DNA from: Bryobacterales bacterium
GTDB lineage: Bacteria; Acidobacteriota; Terriglobia; Bryobacterales; Bryobacteraceae
Direction: 5' to 3'
Assembly: GCA_003132905.1 (NCBI GenBank)
Contig: PKZC01000396.1
Coordinates: forward strand, 1 to 57,940
Length of the DNA: 57,940 bases
Shown in pieces: positions 36,378-44,220 of this stretch. Numbering within the stretch: position 1 is the stretch's first letter; each line of letters opens with the position of its first letter. The notes under the pieces are model-generated. The model was given only the letters and a program-made list of their open reading frames with translations. It did not search any database and was not told where the DNA came from. A program made the translations under genes and the position numbers.

Positions 36378-37127
36378 CTAACTCGACGGCTCGTTCAAGG
36401 GAAGAGGCGAAGGCAAGCCGGAATCTGCCGGATTGTGAAACCGGTATCCCACCCAAGGCTCCGTTAGCAAGTAAAAGGGCTGTGCGGGATCATCTTCGAT
36501 CTTTTTGCGAAGTATTCGGACGTAAGAGCGCAGGTACTCTAATTCCCCCCCATATTCAGGCCCCCAAACCGCACCCAAGAGCTTGGCATGGGTCATCGGA
36601 GCGCCCTGGTTTTTCATAAGGAAAGCCAGGAGATCGAATTCCTTCGGGGAAAGATGAATCTCTTCGGCGTGCTTCCATAATTTGCGGCGGCGGAAGTCCA
36701 CCCGCAAATCGCCGACTTCCAGGTGGGTCTCCTCGGCCATGCTGTGACGCCGGGTCCGGCGCAGCACCGCGCCAATGCGCGCTACTAATTCGCGAAAGCG
36801 GAAAGGCTTTGTAACATAATCGTCCGCGCCAGCTTCTAAGGCGCGAACCTTGTCCTCTTCGGCGTCCCGTACAGTAACCATGATGATGCCGGTGTGGGGA
36901 GCAATAGAACGTATTTTCCGGCAAGCTTCCACGCCATTCAGTCCGGGCATATTGATGTCCAGCAGAACCAGATCGAATGTTCGCCGCTGCAGAAGTCCCA
37001 CGGCATCGCTGCCGGTTCCAACTTCTTCCACCGTGTACCCGCCGGACGCCAATGAAGCGCGGATCACTTTCCGCAGCAACGGTTCGTCATCCACGACCAA
37101 AATGCTGAAGCTTGTCGCGGATGTCAT
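36378..37127 (-). CDS. KdpE-like OmpR-family response regulator
   Basis: From the ATG at 37127 the protein has 249 residues. The receiver domain has D13/D14, the phosphoacceptor D57 in LVLLDINMPG, and K107 in GADDYVTKPF. The C-terminal winged helix shows LSPKEFDLLAFLMKNQG, LLGAVWGPEYGGELEYLRSYVRILRKKIEDDP and GYRF, very close to KdpE. The start overlaps the kinase stop as TGATG, so the pair is translationally coupled. A longer frame to 37163 is inside the kinase gene and rejected. It is the obvious candidate to bind the five Kdp-like sites. Confidence 0.92.
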   Translation of the reverse strand: MTSATSFSILVVDDEPLLRKVIRASLASGGYTVEEVGTGSDAVGLLQRRTFDLVLLDINMPGLNGVEACRKIRSIAPHTGIIMVTVRDAEEDKVRALEAGADDYVTKPFRFRELVARIGAVLRRTRRHSMAEETHLEVGDLRVDFRRRKLWKHAEEIHLSPKEFDLLAFLMKNQGAPMTHAKLLGAVWGPEYGGELEYLRSYVRILRKKIEDDPAQPFYLLTEPWVGYRFHNPADSGLPSPLPLNEPSS

Positions 37128-38689
37128 CAATCCCGCTTTTCCGGAATCGGCAACGTCATGCAAAATATGGTCTTCTCCTCGCCCGAAAACTCAAGATTCA
37201 GCTCCAGGTTTCCGCCATGCGCGATAGCAATCTTGCGGGCCACATAAAGTCCCAATCCAGTTCCAGCCGTCATCCTTCGAGCATCCACTCCGCGATAGAA
37301 GCGATTGAATATCTGGGCGCTCTCACTGGCTAAGATTGGAATTCCGATACTCATTACTCTGAGCGAGATCGATTCGTTTTGCTCAGATATAGTCAGATCG
37401 ACGTCCGACCCGGATGTGGAGTATTTGCAGGCATTGTCCAACAGTTGGCTGATGGCCAGGCGGAGTAGATCCGGATCTGCAAGAACAACGGTGGAGCGAC
37501 ATCCTTCCAGCACGTTAATGCGCCGATCACCGGACAATTTGGAACATTGACTTACCGCCTCCTCCACCACCACTGCTAAATGGGTTAGCTCCATCCAGGG
37601 TCGGATTTCCTCTTGCTCCAGCCGAGCCGTTCGAATAAGCCGGGTTGTCAGGCGGCCCAAGCGCGCAGCCTCGGCCTCCACGGTCTCGGCCATTTCCATG
37701 TGCTCTGTCCCGAGAGAAGCCGATTCCCGCAGGGCCCCGGCGGCCGCCAGGATGGTTGAGAGCGGAGTTTTGAATTCGTGGGCCAGTGCGTCGAGGATCA
37801 CGGAGCGATACGATTCGGCTTGGGCGGCGGCGGCAGCCTGACTGGCATTGCGCACGGCGAGGCTTCTTTCCAGCAGAGCGGCCGCCAAGGCAGTTAAGGG
37901 GCCGGCCGTTAGGGAAGCATCTTCCAACCCTTCAAAACCCGCCGCGCCGGTTATTCTTCCACCGATCCGAATGCATCGCACGAATAATCCGGAGTCGCGG
38001 TCATCGTCGTTTTGCCCGCGCGTAAAGGCATCACGGGTTCTCTGCTCGAGGTTGCAATGAGAAATTCCCGCCACATGCAGTTCGCGGGTCTCCGCGTCAA
38101 ACAGGCATGCCGCTCGAACGCCAAATGCGCCCCGAAACGGTTCCAGAAAATGGGTCCCCGTTTCGCGCGGGTCCGCAGCCAGCAGTTGTTGCGCAACCTC
38201 GTATAATTGCTGAGTCTTTTGGTTCTGGGCGTAAGACAATTCGGCTTTGTCTCTTACTTTTGAAACCAACCGCGTAATCACGAGCGCCGTCGCCAGGAAG
38301 CAGAAAAGCGCCAGGATGTTGATTGGACTGCCTACTCGAAATGAGAGGATCGGGCTAGTGAAGAAATAGTCCAGACTGCCGAGCGCAACCACCGAAACGA
38401 AACAGCACGCCAGGAAATCTCCGGTCAAAGATTGCAGGACGATTAATAAGAGGTAACAGAGGCTGGCTGCTGCAAAATTGAATTCCAGGCGGAACCCGAT
38501 CCAGGTGATGACGACAACGCCCAGCGCTCCCAACGCACACCACTGCGCCGACTGCGGAGGATGCAGGGGACGCTCGAATTTTTCCGGCCGTTTTGACCAT
38601 GCCGAAAAAACCTCGCGGATCGCAACTTCCGGGCTTAGCCGCACCCCCGAAGTTGGCGCTGGTCTCACCTCCGGGGTACTTAGAGGCAA
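37127..38689 (-). CDS. KdpD-like sensor histidine kinase lacking the KdpD N-terminal domain
   Basis: The 520-residue protein starts near the DUF4118 four-helix membrane region (about 50-145, with LDYFFTSPI), followed by a GAF-like domain (about 165-275), then HisKA with H304 in LDALAHEFKTPLSTI and an HATPase domain (QLLDNACKYST, IFNRFYRG, GTGLGLYVARKIAIAHGG). KdpD proper has about 400 more N-terminal residues (KdpD and Usp domains), which are absent. The start is a TTG at 38689 with no good ribosome binding site, so a start inside the first 20 residues is possible. Coupled to the response regulator downstream. Confidence 0.88.
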   Translation of the reverse strand: MPLSTPEVRPAPTSGVRLSPEVAIREVFSAWSKRPEKFERPLHPPQSAQWCALGALGVVVITWIGFRLEFNFAAASLCYLLLIVLQSLTGDFLACCFVSVVALGSLDYFFTSPILSFRVGSPINILALFCFLATALVITRLVSKVRDKAELSYAQNQKTQQLYEVAQQLLAADPRETGTHFLEPFRGAFGVRAACLFDAETRELHVAGISHCNLEQRTRDAFTRGQNDDDRDSGLFVRCIRIGGRITGAAGFEGLEDASLTAGPLTALAAALLERSLAVRNASQAAAAAQAESYRSVILDALAHEFKTPLSTILAAAGALRESASLGTEHMEMAETVEAEAARLGRLTTRLIRTARLEQEEIRPWMELTHLAVVVEEAVSQCSKLSGDRRINVLEGCRSTVVLADPDLLRLAISQLLDNACKYSTSGSDVDLTISEQNESISLRVMSIGIPILASESAQIFNRFYRGVDARRMTAGTGLGLYVARKIAIAHGGNLELNLEFSGEEKTIFCMTLPIPEKRD

Positions 38690-38752
38690 GGCGGGGTGCT
38701 CTTTCCGACACTACTCCCTGTGAACAGAAACCAGGGGATCGGGCGTCCTAGT

Positions 38753-38881
38753 TTAGGTTTTGCAACTTGAAAAGCGATGCAGAGTGACGGGGCTGCAGCA
38801 CATCCGCGGTTGCCCTGAACGCATGGCGTGATACACGTCGTACCTTTCAGAGACATCACTGGGCACTACTCTCCTTAGCAT
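38753..38881 (-). CDS. Possible 42-residue leader ORF before the kinase
   Basis: An ATG at 38881, 13 bases after the -10-like hexamer of site C, opens a 42-codon frame (MLRRVVPSDVSERYDVYHAM...) ending 63 bases before the kinase start. It has no ribosome binding site, fitting a leaderless mRNA, and four cysteines. I recognise no family. It may be a leader peptide or just an open frame in the transcribed leader. Confidence 0.25.
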   Translation of the reverse strand: MLRRVVPSDVSERYDVYHAMRSGQPRMCCSPVTLHRFSSCKT

Positions 38882-38894
38882 GATTACAGCTTGC

Positions 38895-38928
38895 AGTATG
38901 CGGGAAGAGTTATAAAAAACGCATAAAG
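38895..38928 (-). promoter_or_regulatory. Kdp-like site C with -10 hexamer, between divergent kinases
   Basis: In the transcribed (minus) direction CTTTATGCGTTTTTTATAAC (38909-38928) has TTTATG and TTTATA 11 bases apart; after exactly 8 bases comes CATACT (38895-38900). The predicted transcript runs through the small ORF into the kinase at 38689. The site could also influence the plus-strand kinase starting at 39061. The rest of the 370-base divergent interval contains only the mini-ORF at 39041. Confidence 0.55.
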
Positions 38929-39040
38929 ATCGGGTGACTTTGAAACCAGAATGGGAATCTTGTCGGGAATCAGCCGGAAGGCATCGGTGCCCCAACTATT
39001 CATGTGATATCGTTAAAACAAAAGGGCTTGTAAGGAATTT

Positions 39041-39061
39041 ATGGCTCCGCTCCACCCGTGA
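39041..39061 (+). CDS. Six-codon mini-ORF coupled to the second kinase
   Basis: ATG-GCT-CCG-CTC-CAC-CCG-TGA is preceded by TAAGGA at a normal ribosome-binding distance (five bases), and its TGA overlaps the ATG of the kinase as TGATG. The kinase itself has no Shine-Dalgarno, so ribosomes may enter at the mini-ORF and reinitiate. Arrangement is seen; function is inferred. Confidence 0.4.
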   Translation: MAPLHP

Positions 39062-40572
39062 TGATCGAAAATCACGCCGTCCGCCATCGATGGCCCGGTA
39101 TTCTTCGGGTCTGCGCTCCTCTAATGCTCGTCGCAATTTGCACTTGGACGGCGTTCCACTTCCGGCTGAACCTGGCTACGATGGGGTTTCTCTACCTCAT
39201 TCTGGTAATTGCCTTCGCAATTCGCGATGGGTTCTGGATGGCCACGTCCATCTCGATTGTTTCAGCGCTCTGCCTGAACTATTTTTTCGTCCCTCCCCTT
39301 TTTAGTCTTTCCGTAAGCGACCCGGCTAACTGGGTCGCCCTGGTTGCATTCGAACTGACTGCCCTGGTGATTAGCCGGCTATCCAAATTAGCCAGCGATA
39401 GAGCGGCGGAAGCGATTCGAGCGCGCAGCGACGCGGAGAGACTTTATGACGTATCGCTGCGGGTCTTCCAATTGAATCGGTCTCAGGATCCTGGCAAGCT
39501 GCTTGCCACCGTTATTTGCGAGGTCTTCGATCTGAATGCTGTTGTCCTGTTCGACGCACCATCGTGCAACACCTACTCGGCGGTGGGTGCAGGCAGGGAG
39601 GATTCCTCCAGCGAGATTATTTCGCTTGCCGAAGCGGGGGCGCGCCGCGTATTCCTGGAAGATTCCAACGAATTCGATCCGGTCCGCGAAATCAGGTTTT
39701 GTTTGCTGCGCTCGAGTCTGGGGCCGTCCGGTGGTCTGGCCGTGTGCGGTCCGGTACAGCCGCTGATCGCCACCGCCTTGGCCTCATTGTGCGAGATTAC
39801 GCTAGACCGGTACCGAGCGGTAGAGGGAGAATGCAAGGCGGAGGCTATTCGCCAGGGGGAGCAATTGCGCGCCGCGGTTCTGGACTCGTTGGCCCACCAA
39901 ATTAAAACCCCAGTTTCAACTATTTGGGCGGCCAGTTCCGGCCTTCTCGCTTTGGGAGGACTTTCAGAGACCCAGGAAGTCCTCATGGGTCTGCTGGATG
40001 AGCAATCGGAGCGATTGTCTGAAATCGCGTCGCAGCTTGTGACCACCGCAAGGCTCGATGCCTCTGCCGTTGCGCCTAAACGCGAGCTTCTGCGTCTTTC
40101 CGACGTAGTCGACGCGACAGTCCAAACTCTTGACCAGCAGAACGCGTACCCGCGCTTGCGCATTTCCTACGCCGATCAAGAGATGCCAATATTGGGCGAT
40201 CGCAGGCTCATTTCGAACGCTCTAGGGCAAATCATTAACAACGCGTTTAAGTACTCGACACGCAATACACCAATTACCATACGTGTCGGGTCAGGCACCA
40301 CCGGCGCGACGGTTTCAGTACAGAATGAAGGTCCCACGATTCAACCATCTGATCGCGACCGCATTTTCGACCGGTTTTATCGGTCTGAAATAATTCGCCG
40401 GAAATCCTCTGGATCAGGGTTAGGCCTATCCATCGTGAAAAGAGTCGTCGAGGCCCATGAGGGTAGCGTGTGGGTTGAAAGCCAAGCGGGAACAACTACT
40501 TTTTCCCTTGCTTTTCCGGTAGCTCCAGAGGAAATCCTCACAGGAGATCGCCTGCCGGACGCGCATAGCTGA
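39061..40572 (+). CDS. KdpD-like sensor histidine kinase, second copy (orphan)
   Basis: About 503 residues. The DUF4118 membrane region occupies roughly 18-110 and includes ALCLNYFFVPPLFSLSVSDPA; a GAF-like region follows, then HisKA with the phosphoacceptor near residue 279 in LDSLAHQIKTPVSTI, and HATPase motifs (IINNAFKYST, IFDRFYRSE, GSGLGLSIVKRVVEAHEG). The GTG at 39058 is an alternative start three bases earlier. It has no response regulator directly next to it; the nearest are 36378-37127 and 44221-44964. No KdpD/Usp N-terminal domains. Confidence 0.88.
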   Translation: MIENHAVRHRWPGILRVCAPLMLVAICTWTAFHFRLNLATMGFLYLILVIAFAIRDGFWMATSISIVSALCLNYFFVPPLFSLSVSDPANWVALVAFELTALVISRLSKLASDRAAEAIRARSDAERLYDVSLRVFQLNRSQDPGKLLATVICEVFDLNAVVLFDAPSCNTYSAVGAGREDSSSEIISLAEAGARRVFLEDSNEFDPVREIRFCLLRSSLGPSGGLAVCGPVQPLIATALASLCEITLDRYRAVEGECKAEAIRQGEQLRAAVLDSLAHQIKTPVSTIWAASSGLLALGGLSETQEVLMGLLDEQSERLSEIASQLVTTARLDASAVAPKRELLRLSDVVDATVQTLDQQNAYPRLRISYADQEMPILGDRRLISNALGQIINNAFKYSTRNTPITIRVGSGTTGATVSVQNEGPTIQPSDRDRIFDRFYRSEIIRRKSSGSGLGLSIVKRVVEAHEGSVWVESQAGTTTFSLAFPVAPEEILTGDRLPDAHS

Positions 40573-40642
40573 CGCGTTTCGAAAGCGAACGCAAGGAAGC
40601 TAGCGGTTCGTGCTCAGCCAGCGCTGACGTACCCGCTGATCG

Positions 40643-41395
40643 CTAGTCGTGATTCGCGGCAGGCTGGGGCGCACACTCTCCTATGAGACAAACGATTGCG
40701 TACTGTCCGCCGTAAAAAATGAACTTAACGGTCTGGGGCGCCGGCGCAAACTCACCGTCAACGTATTGCACGGCGCGAATCGCCAAGGCGTTTTCGTAAG
40801 CGTCTGTCGCCTTAACCACTGCCGAACGCCAACGCTTGCTCAGTTTGCGGAAGACGTCGACGGGAATATTCGCCGTGGTGTTGGCCGCTAGAATACTGGT
40901 TCGCGCGACTATTCCCCTTGCCCTGTCCAGCGTAGGTTCGAACGCCTCAAGCTGCAGCTGGACCTCCAGCCAGTCGTCGAACGGGTCAGGACTCAGCGGC
41001 TGTCCCCCGCTTCTTAACGAAAAGGCGAACGATCCCATCTTGAACTCGTCCGCGTCTTCGAGGTCAATTTGGCGCTGCTCGAAGCCATTCAGGCTGGTTC
41101 TGAATAAAGAGTGATGCGGACCATACCCTAAGTTGGACAATGCCTCTCGAAGGTGTTGACGGTATGTCCTCGCCTCCAAAGCTTTTGCCAGCTCTTCGAC
41201 TTGTTGGATTGCCTCTCGGAGATCGGACTCAGTCAGGTGTCTCTCGGACCCCGTTGGCGTTTGGAAGTTCGCATCAACTCCGCTCGGGGCGTGGGGAAAA
41301 CCTTCCGCTGAGAGTGGAACAAAAGTGTCACAACAAAGAAAAACTAGCAGCAGGAAGCACAGCGATGTTCGGCGGACAGAAACCGGGGAGTCCAT
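40643..41395 (-). CDS. Secreted protein of unknown function in the Kdp-like locus
   Basis: The 250-residue protein has an export signal (LCFLLLVFLCCDTFVPLSAEG) with a CC pair that is not a good lipobox. The mature part has a helical stretch (LREAIQQVEELAKALEARTY) and no domain I recognise; it ends QYAIVCLIGECAPQPAANHD. GGGAGG five bases before the ATG at 41395 decides the start over the ATG at 41422. It lies between a convergent kinase gene and the VWFA gene on its own strand. An envelope role under the local two-component system is only a guess from position. Confidence 0.65.
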   Translation of the reverse strand: MDSPVSVRRTSLCFLLLVFLCCDTFVPLSAEGFPHAPSGVDANFQTPTGSERHLTESDLREAIQQVEELAKALEARTYRQHLREALSNLGYGPHHSLFRTSLNGFEQRQIDLEDADEFKMGSFAFSLRSGGQPLSPDPFDDWLEVQLQLEAFEPTLDRARGIVARTSILAANTTANIPVDVFRKLSKRWRSAVVKATDAYENALAIRAVQYVDGEFAPAPQTVKFIFYGGQYAIVCLIGECAPQPAANHD

Positions 41396-41494
41396 CTGTT
41401 CCTCCCAGGTTGCATTGAGCATGACTTACTCGCTAAGTTTCTCAGACCACTTTACCAAACGTGCGGCGTGTTCGACCGTTCTTTCCGAACGCTT

Positions 41495-42451
41495 CTACTG
41501 AGAGTAGTATCCGCTGCGCGCATAAACCTTCACCTTCGGGGCGTGTGATTTCACACGAATCCGATGCCACTTCCCGACGTCGGCGGATTGCGGAGGTTGG
41601 TAAGCGAGGACGTACTCGTTTCGGATGGCTTGACCTACTTTAATCATGGCTTCTCTTGCCTCGGGATTATTGGATGCGTGGAAGTGGAGGCCACCGGTTT
41701 TCTCCGCAATTTCTTCCAGCATCTGCGGCCCCTGCCGCTCGCGTGCCACATCGATGGGTTTCGCGGCGAGCCCGGGCCGGAATGGGACGCCATTGCCGAA
41801 GCCGGACACAATTCCATCCACAACAATCGAGTAAATTTGCACGTCGGCTTCCAGCGCCACGCGCATCAGGTCACCCTTTGAGTAACGACTGTTGTTGTCC
41901 ATCCCATCGGAGATGATGAGCATGGCGCGGCGCGGCTGCCGCGCTCCCCGCATGCGGCTCAACGCAAGATAGACCGTATCGATTAGCGCCGTCATGCCAC
42001 CTGAGTTGGTGAGTTCGATGTTTTTTTCCAGTGCTTCCGTATCGGTGGTAAAACCCGATATGGCCTCAGGTGTGGTGGAAACTGTGAGAAGGAAGAATTC
42101 GTCCTGCGGGTTAGACGCTTGGAAAAACGCTCTCGCGAGATCCTTCGTAAAGCCGATCGTGTTTCGCATGCTGCCGCTGGCGTCAAACACGAGCCCTACC
42201 GAACAAGGTGCGTCTTCACTGGTAAAGGCCGAGATCTGTTGAGGTATTTCGTCGTCGAACACAGTAAAATCCTGTGGTCGCAGACCGATGACTGTTTTGC
42301 CAGAATGGTCGATGACGGAAGTAGGGACCAGAACCATTTGCGTATTGCTGCGGAATGCCGCAGGCGTAACAGTCTGACCGTATAAGTCGTGTCCAGCCAC
42401 CAACAGCAGGAGTGCCACCAAGGACCAAGGCCGAACCGTAGGCAGCTCCAT
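41495..42451 (-). CDS. Secreted VWFA-domain protein, acidobacterial type
   Basis: The 318-residue protein has a signal peptide (SLVALLLLVAGHDLYGQ), the conserved lead-in VLVPTSVIDHSGKTVIGLRPQDFTVFDD, and a von Willebrand A domain with MIDAS motif DASGS at 90-94 and IISDGMDN later. It matches the TIGR03436-type acidobacterial VWFA family, whose function is unknown but which is exported. The start codon is 24 bases from Kdp-like site D and nine bases from its -10-like hexamer, the same geometry as the HTH gene, again predicting a nearly leaderless mRNA. Confidence 0.88.
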   Translation of the reverse strand: MELPTVRPWSLVALLLLVAGHDLYGQTVTPAAFRSNTQMVLVPTSVIDHSGKTVIGLRPQDFTVFDDEIPQQISAFTSEDAPCSVGLVFDASGSMRNTIGFTKDLARAFFQASNPQDEFFLLTVSTTPEAISGFTTDTEALEKNIELTNSGGMTALIDTVYLALSRMRGARQPRRAMLIISDGMDNNSRYSKGDLMRVALEADVQIYSIVVDGIVSGFGNGVPFRPGLAAKPIDVARERQGPQMLEEIAEKTGGLHFHASNNPEAREAMIKVGQAIRNEYVLAYQPPQSADVGKWHRIRVKSHAPKVKVYARSGYYSQ

Positions 42452-42460
42452 CGTTAACGC

Positions 42461-42494
42461 AGTTTACGGCCAAAGTTATAAAAAAGGTATAAAG
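42461..42494 (-). promoter_or_regulatory. Kdp-like site D with -10 hexamer, VWFA gene promoter
   Basis: In the transcribed direction CTTTATACCTTTTTTATAAC (42475-42494) has TTTATA half sites 11 bases apart and, after 8 bases, TAAACT (42461-42466), the best -10 of the five. This is the closest of the five to the E. coli KdpE site. It is 24 bases from the VWFA start. The divergent kinase at 42638 has its own possible -10, TATAGT at 42589-42594. Confidence 0.6.
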
Positions 42495-42637
42495 GACATG
42501 AATGTTACTCGAGCGGCGCTCGTGCCGGTGTGCCTGCGCTCATGCGCTGCCTTCATATATTATTTATGCTTTCAGGTTTTCACTAATGTATAGTTATCCC
42601 GTAACTGATTCCTGCGCCTGATACAAACGTCGTCGCG

Positions 42638-44122
42638 ATGACAGACGGTCCACATAGAAAAACCATTCAGCGGTCTGTAGGATATGCCTTAGCAGGATCG
42701 GCCTTCGCGCTCTTGGTTGCAAGCGTGGGTGTTCGTTTACACGTGAACTTCGCAACCACCGGCTTCTTGCACCTATTGACTGTTCTGGTGGTCGCCATGG
42801 TGGCGGGTTTTTGGGAAGCCACCTTAACATCGGCAGTGGCGCTCGTCTGCCTGAACTACTTTTTCGTTCCGCCCGTCTACACGTTGTATGTAGCTGACCC
42901 TCAGAATTGGGTCGCGCTGCTAACTTTCGAATGTACTGCTCTTCTTGTGAGCAAGCTCTCGATTCAGAAGGAAAGGGAGGCGTACGCTGCAATTTTAGAA
43001 CGCAGCCGCATGGTGAAACTCTACGAACTCAGCCGCCGGACTCTTCTGACGGACTTGCATCAACGTCCGGGTCCGCAAATAGTGGCGGACATTTGTGAGG
43101 TGATCGAAGTGGATACTGTCGCTCTGCTCGATGCCACGACATCACATGTGGATATGGCGGGGCCCGACGGTTCGGAATTAGCGCGTTTGGCCTGGGCGAC
43201 CTATACATCTGATCGCGATGAAGATCACGCGAACGAGCTGACCTGGCAACGGGTGCTCAGGCCTGGACAAACTTCCATTGGGGCGGTCGTACTTCGGGGC
43301 GGAAATGTAAACGCGCTACTGGTGGATTCGACCGCCTCCCTGATTGCAGTCGCTTTAGAACGCATGCAGTCCCTGGACAAACAAAACCGCGCTGAGTTGG
43401 CTAGGCAGACCGAGCAACTGCGAACCACGGTTTTGGATGCACTGGCTCACGCCTTCAAAACTCCACTTACAGCGATACGAGCCGCCAGTTCCGGACTGCT
43501 CGAGTGCAGCGATCTAAGCCCCACGCAGGGACAATTGGTAGCCCTTATCGATGAAGAATCGTCAAAATTAAGCGCTCTGAGCACACGATTATTGCGGACC
43601 GCAAAACTTGAATCGTCCGCGACTAAGCTCCGCAGGGAGCCCGTGGTGATTCCAGAGTTAATTGAAGAGATACTTGCCGAACACGCGGATCAGCTAGATG
43701 GCCATCCAACCCGCTTTTCATTTTCCAGTCCGTTTTGCACGACGGACGGGGACCGCGAGCTGTTGGGCACTGCCATCGCGCAGGTTGTCGACAACGCGGC
43801 CAAGTATTCGGCGCCTGGTTCTCCGATTGCAATTCGAGTCGACGACGGCGCAGGTGAGATTCTCATCTCTATTCACAATGAGGGCTCCGAGGTCAGCCCC
43901 GAGGAACATGACCGGATTTTTGAACGGTTTTACCGAGGTTCCGGATCGGATCATGTCTCCTCCGGAACCGGCTTAGGTCTGTCGATCACTAAGCAAGCGG
44001 CGGAGGCACATCAAGGACGCGTGTGGGTGAGCAGTGAACGAGGAAAGGGCACTACGTTCTTCTTGTCACTTCCGTGCCATTCAGGGGATGCTGATGAAAC
44101 CCACGAATATAACGCAGAATAA
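42638..44122 (+). CDS. KdpD-like sensor histidine kinase, third copy
   Basis: The 494-residue protein repeats the layout of the other two: DUF4118 membrane region at about 15-110 with VCLNYFFVPPVYTLYVADPQ, a GAF-like region, HisKA with H271 in LDALAHAFKTPLTAI, and HATPase motifs (VVDNAAKYSA, IFERFYRGSG, GTGLGLSITKQAAEAHQG). The kinase core and membrane part are nearer to the second copy than to the first. It is followed after 98 bases by a response regulator on the same strand, its probable partner. Confidence 0.9.
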   Translation: MTDGPHRKTIQRSVGYALAGSAFALLVASVGVRLHVNFATTGFLHLLTVLVVAMVAGFWEATLTSAVALVCLNYFFVPPVYTLYVADPQNWVALLTFECTALLVSKLSIQKEREAYAAILERSRMVKLYELSRRTLLTDLHQRPGPQIVADICEVIEVDTVALLDATTSHVDMAGPDGSELARLAWATYTSDRDEDHANELTWQRVLRPGQTSIGAVVLRGGNVNALLVDSTASLIAVALERMQSLDKQNRAELARQTEQLRTTVLDALAHAFKTPLTAIRAASSGLLECSDLSPTQGQLVALIDEESSKLSALSTRLLRTAKLESSATKLRREPVVIPELIEEILAEHADQLDGHPTRFSFSSPFCTTDGDRELLGTAIAQVVDNAAKYSAPGSPIAIRVDDGAGEILISIHNEGSEVSPEEHDRIFERFYRGSGSDHVSSGTGLGLSITKQAAEAHQGRVWVSSERGKGTTFFLSLPCHSGDADETHEYNAE

Positions 44123-44138
44123 CGCCGTCATGTGCGGT

Positions 44139-44172
44139 TTTTATGCCTTTCTTATGTGGCGTTTGCTAAGCT
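44139..44172 (+). promoter_or_regulatory. Kdp-like site E with -10 hexamer, response-regulator promoter
   Basis: TTTTATGCCTTTCTTATGTG (44139-44158) on the plus strand aligns with sites A-D in the same orientation relative to its gene, and TAAGCT (44167-44172) follows after exactly 8 bases. It lies 49 bases before the ATG of the second response regulator. If that protein binds here, the gene is autoregulated. Confidence 0.5.
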
Positions 44173-44220
44173 CCAGTTAAGCTTCGATTAGAGGCAGTGA
44201 AATAACAATTGAGCAATAAG

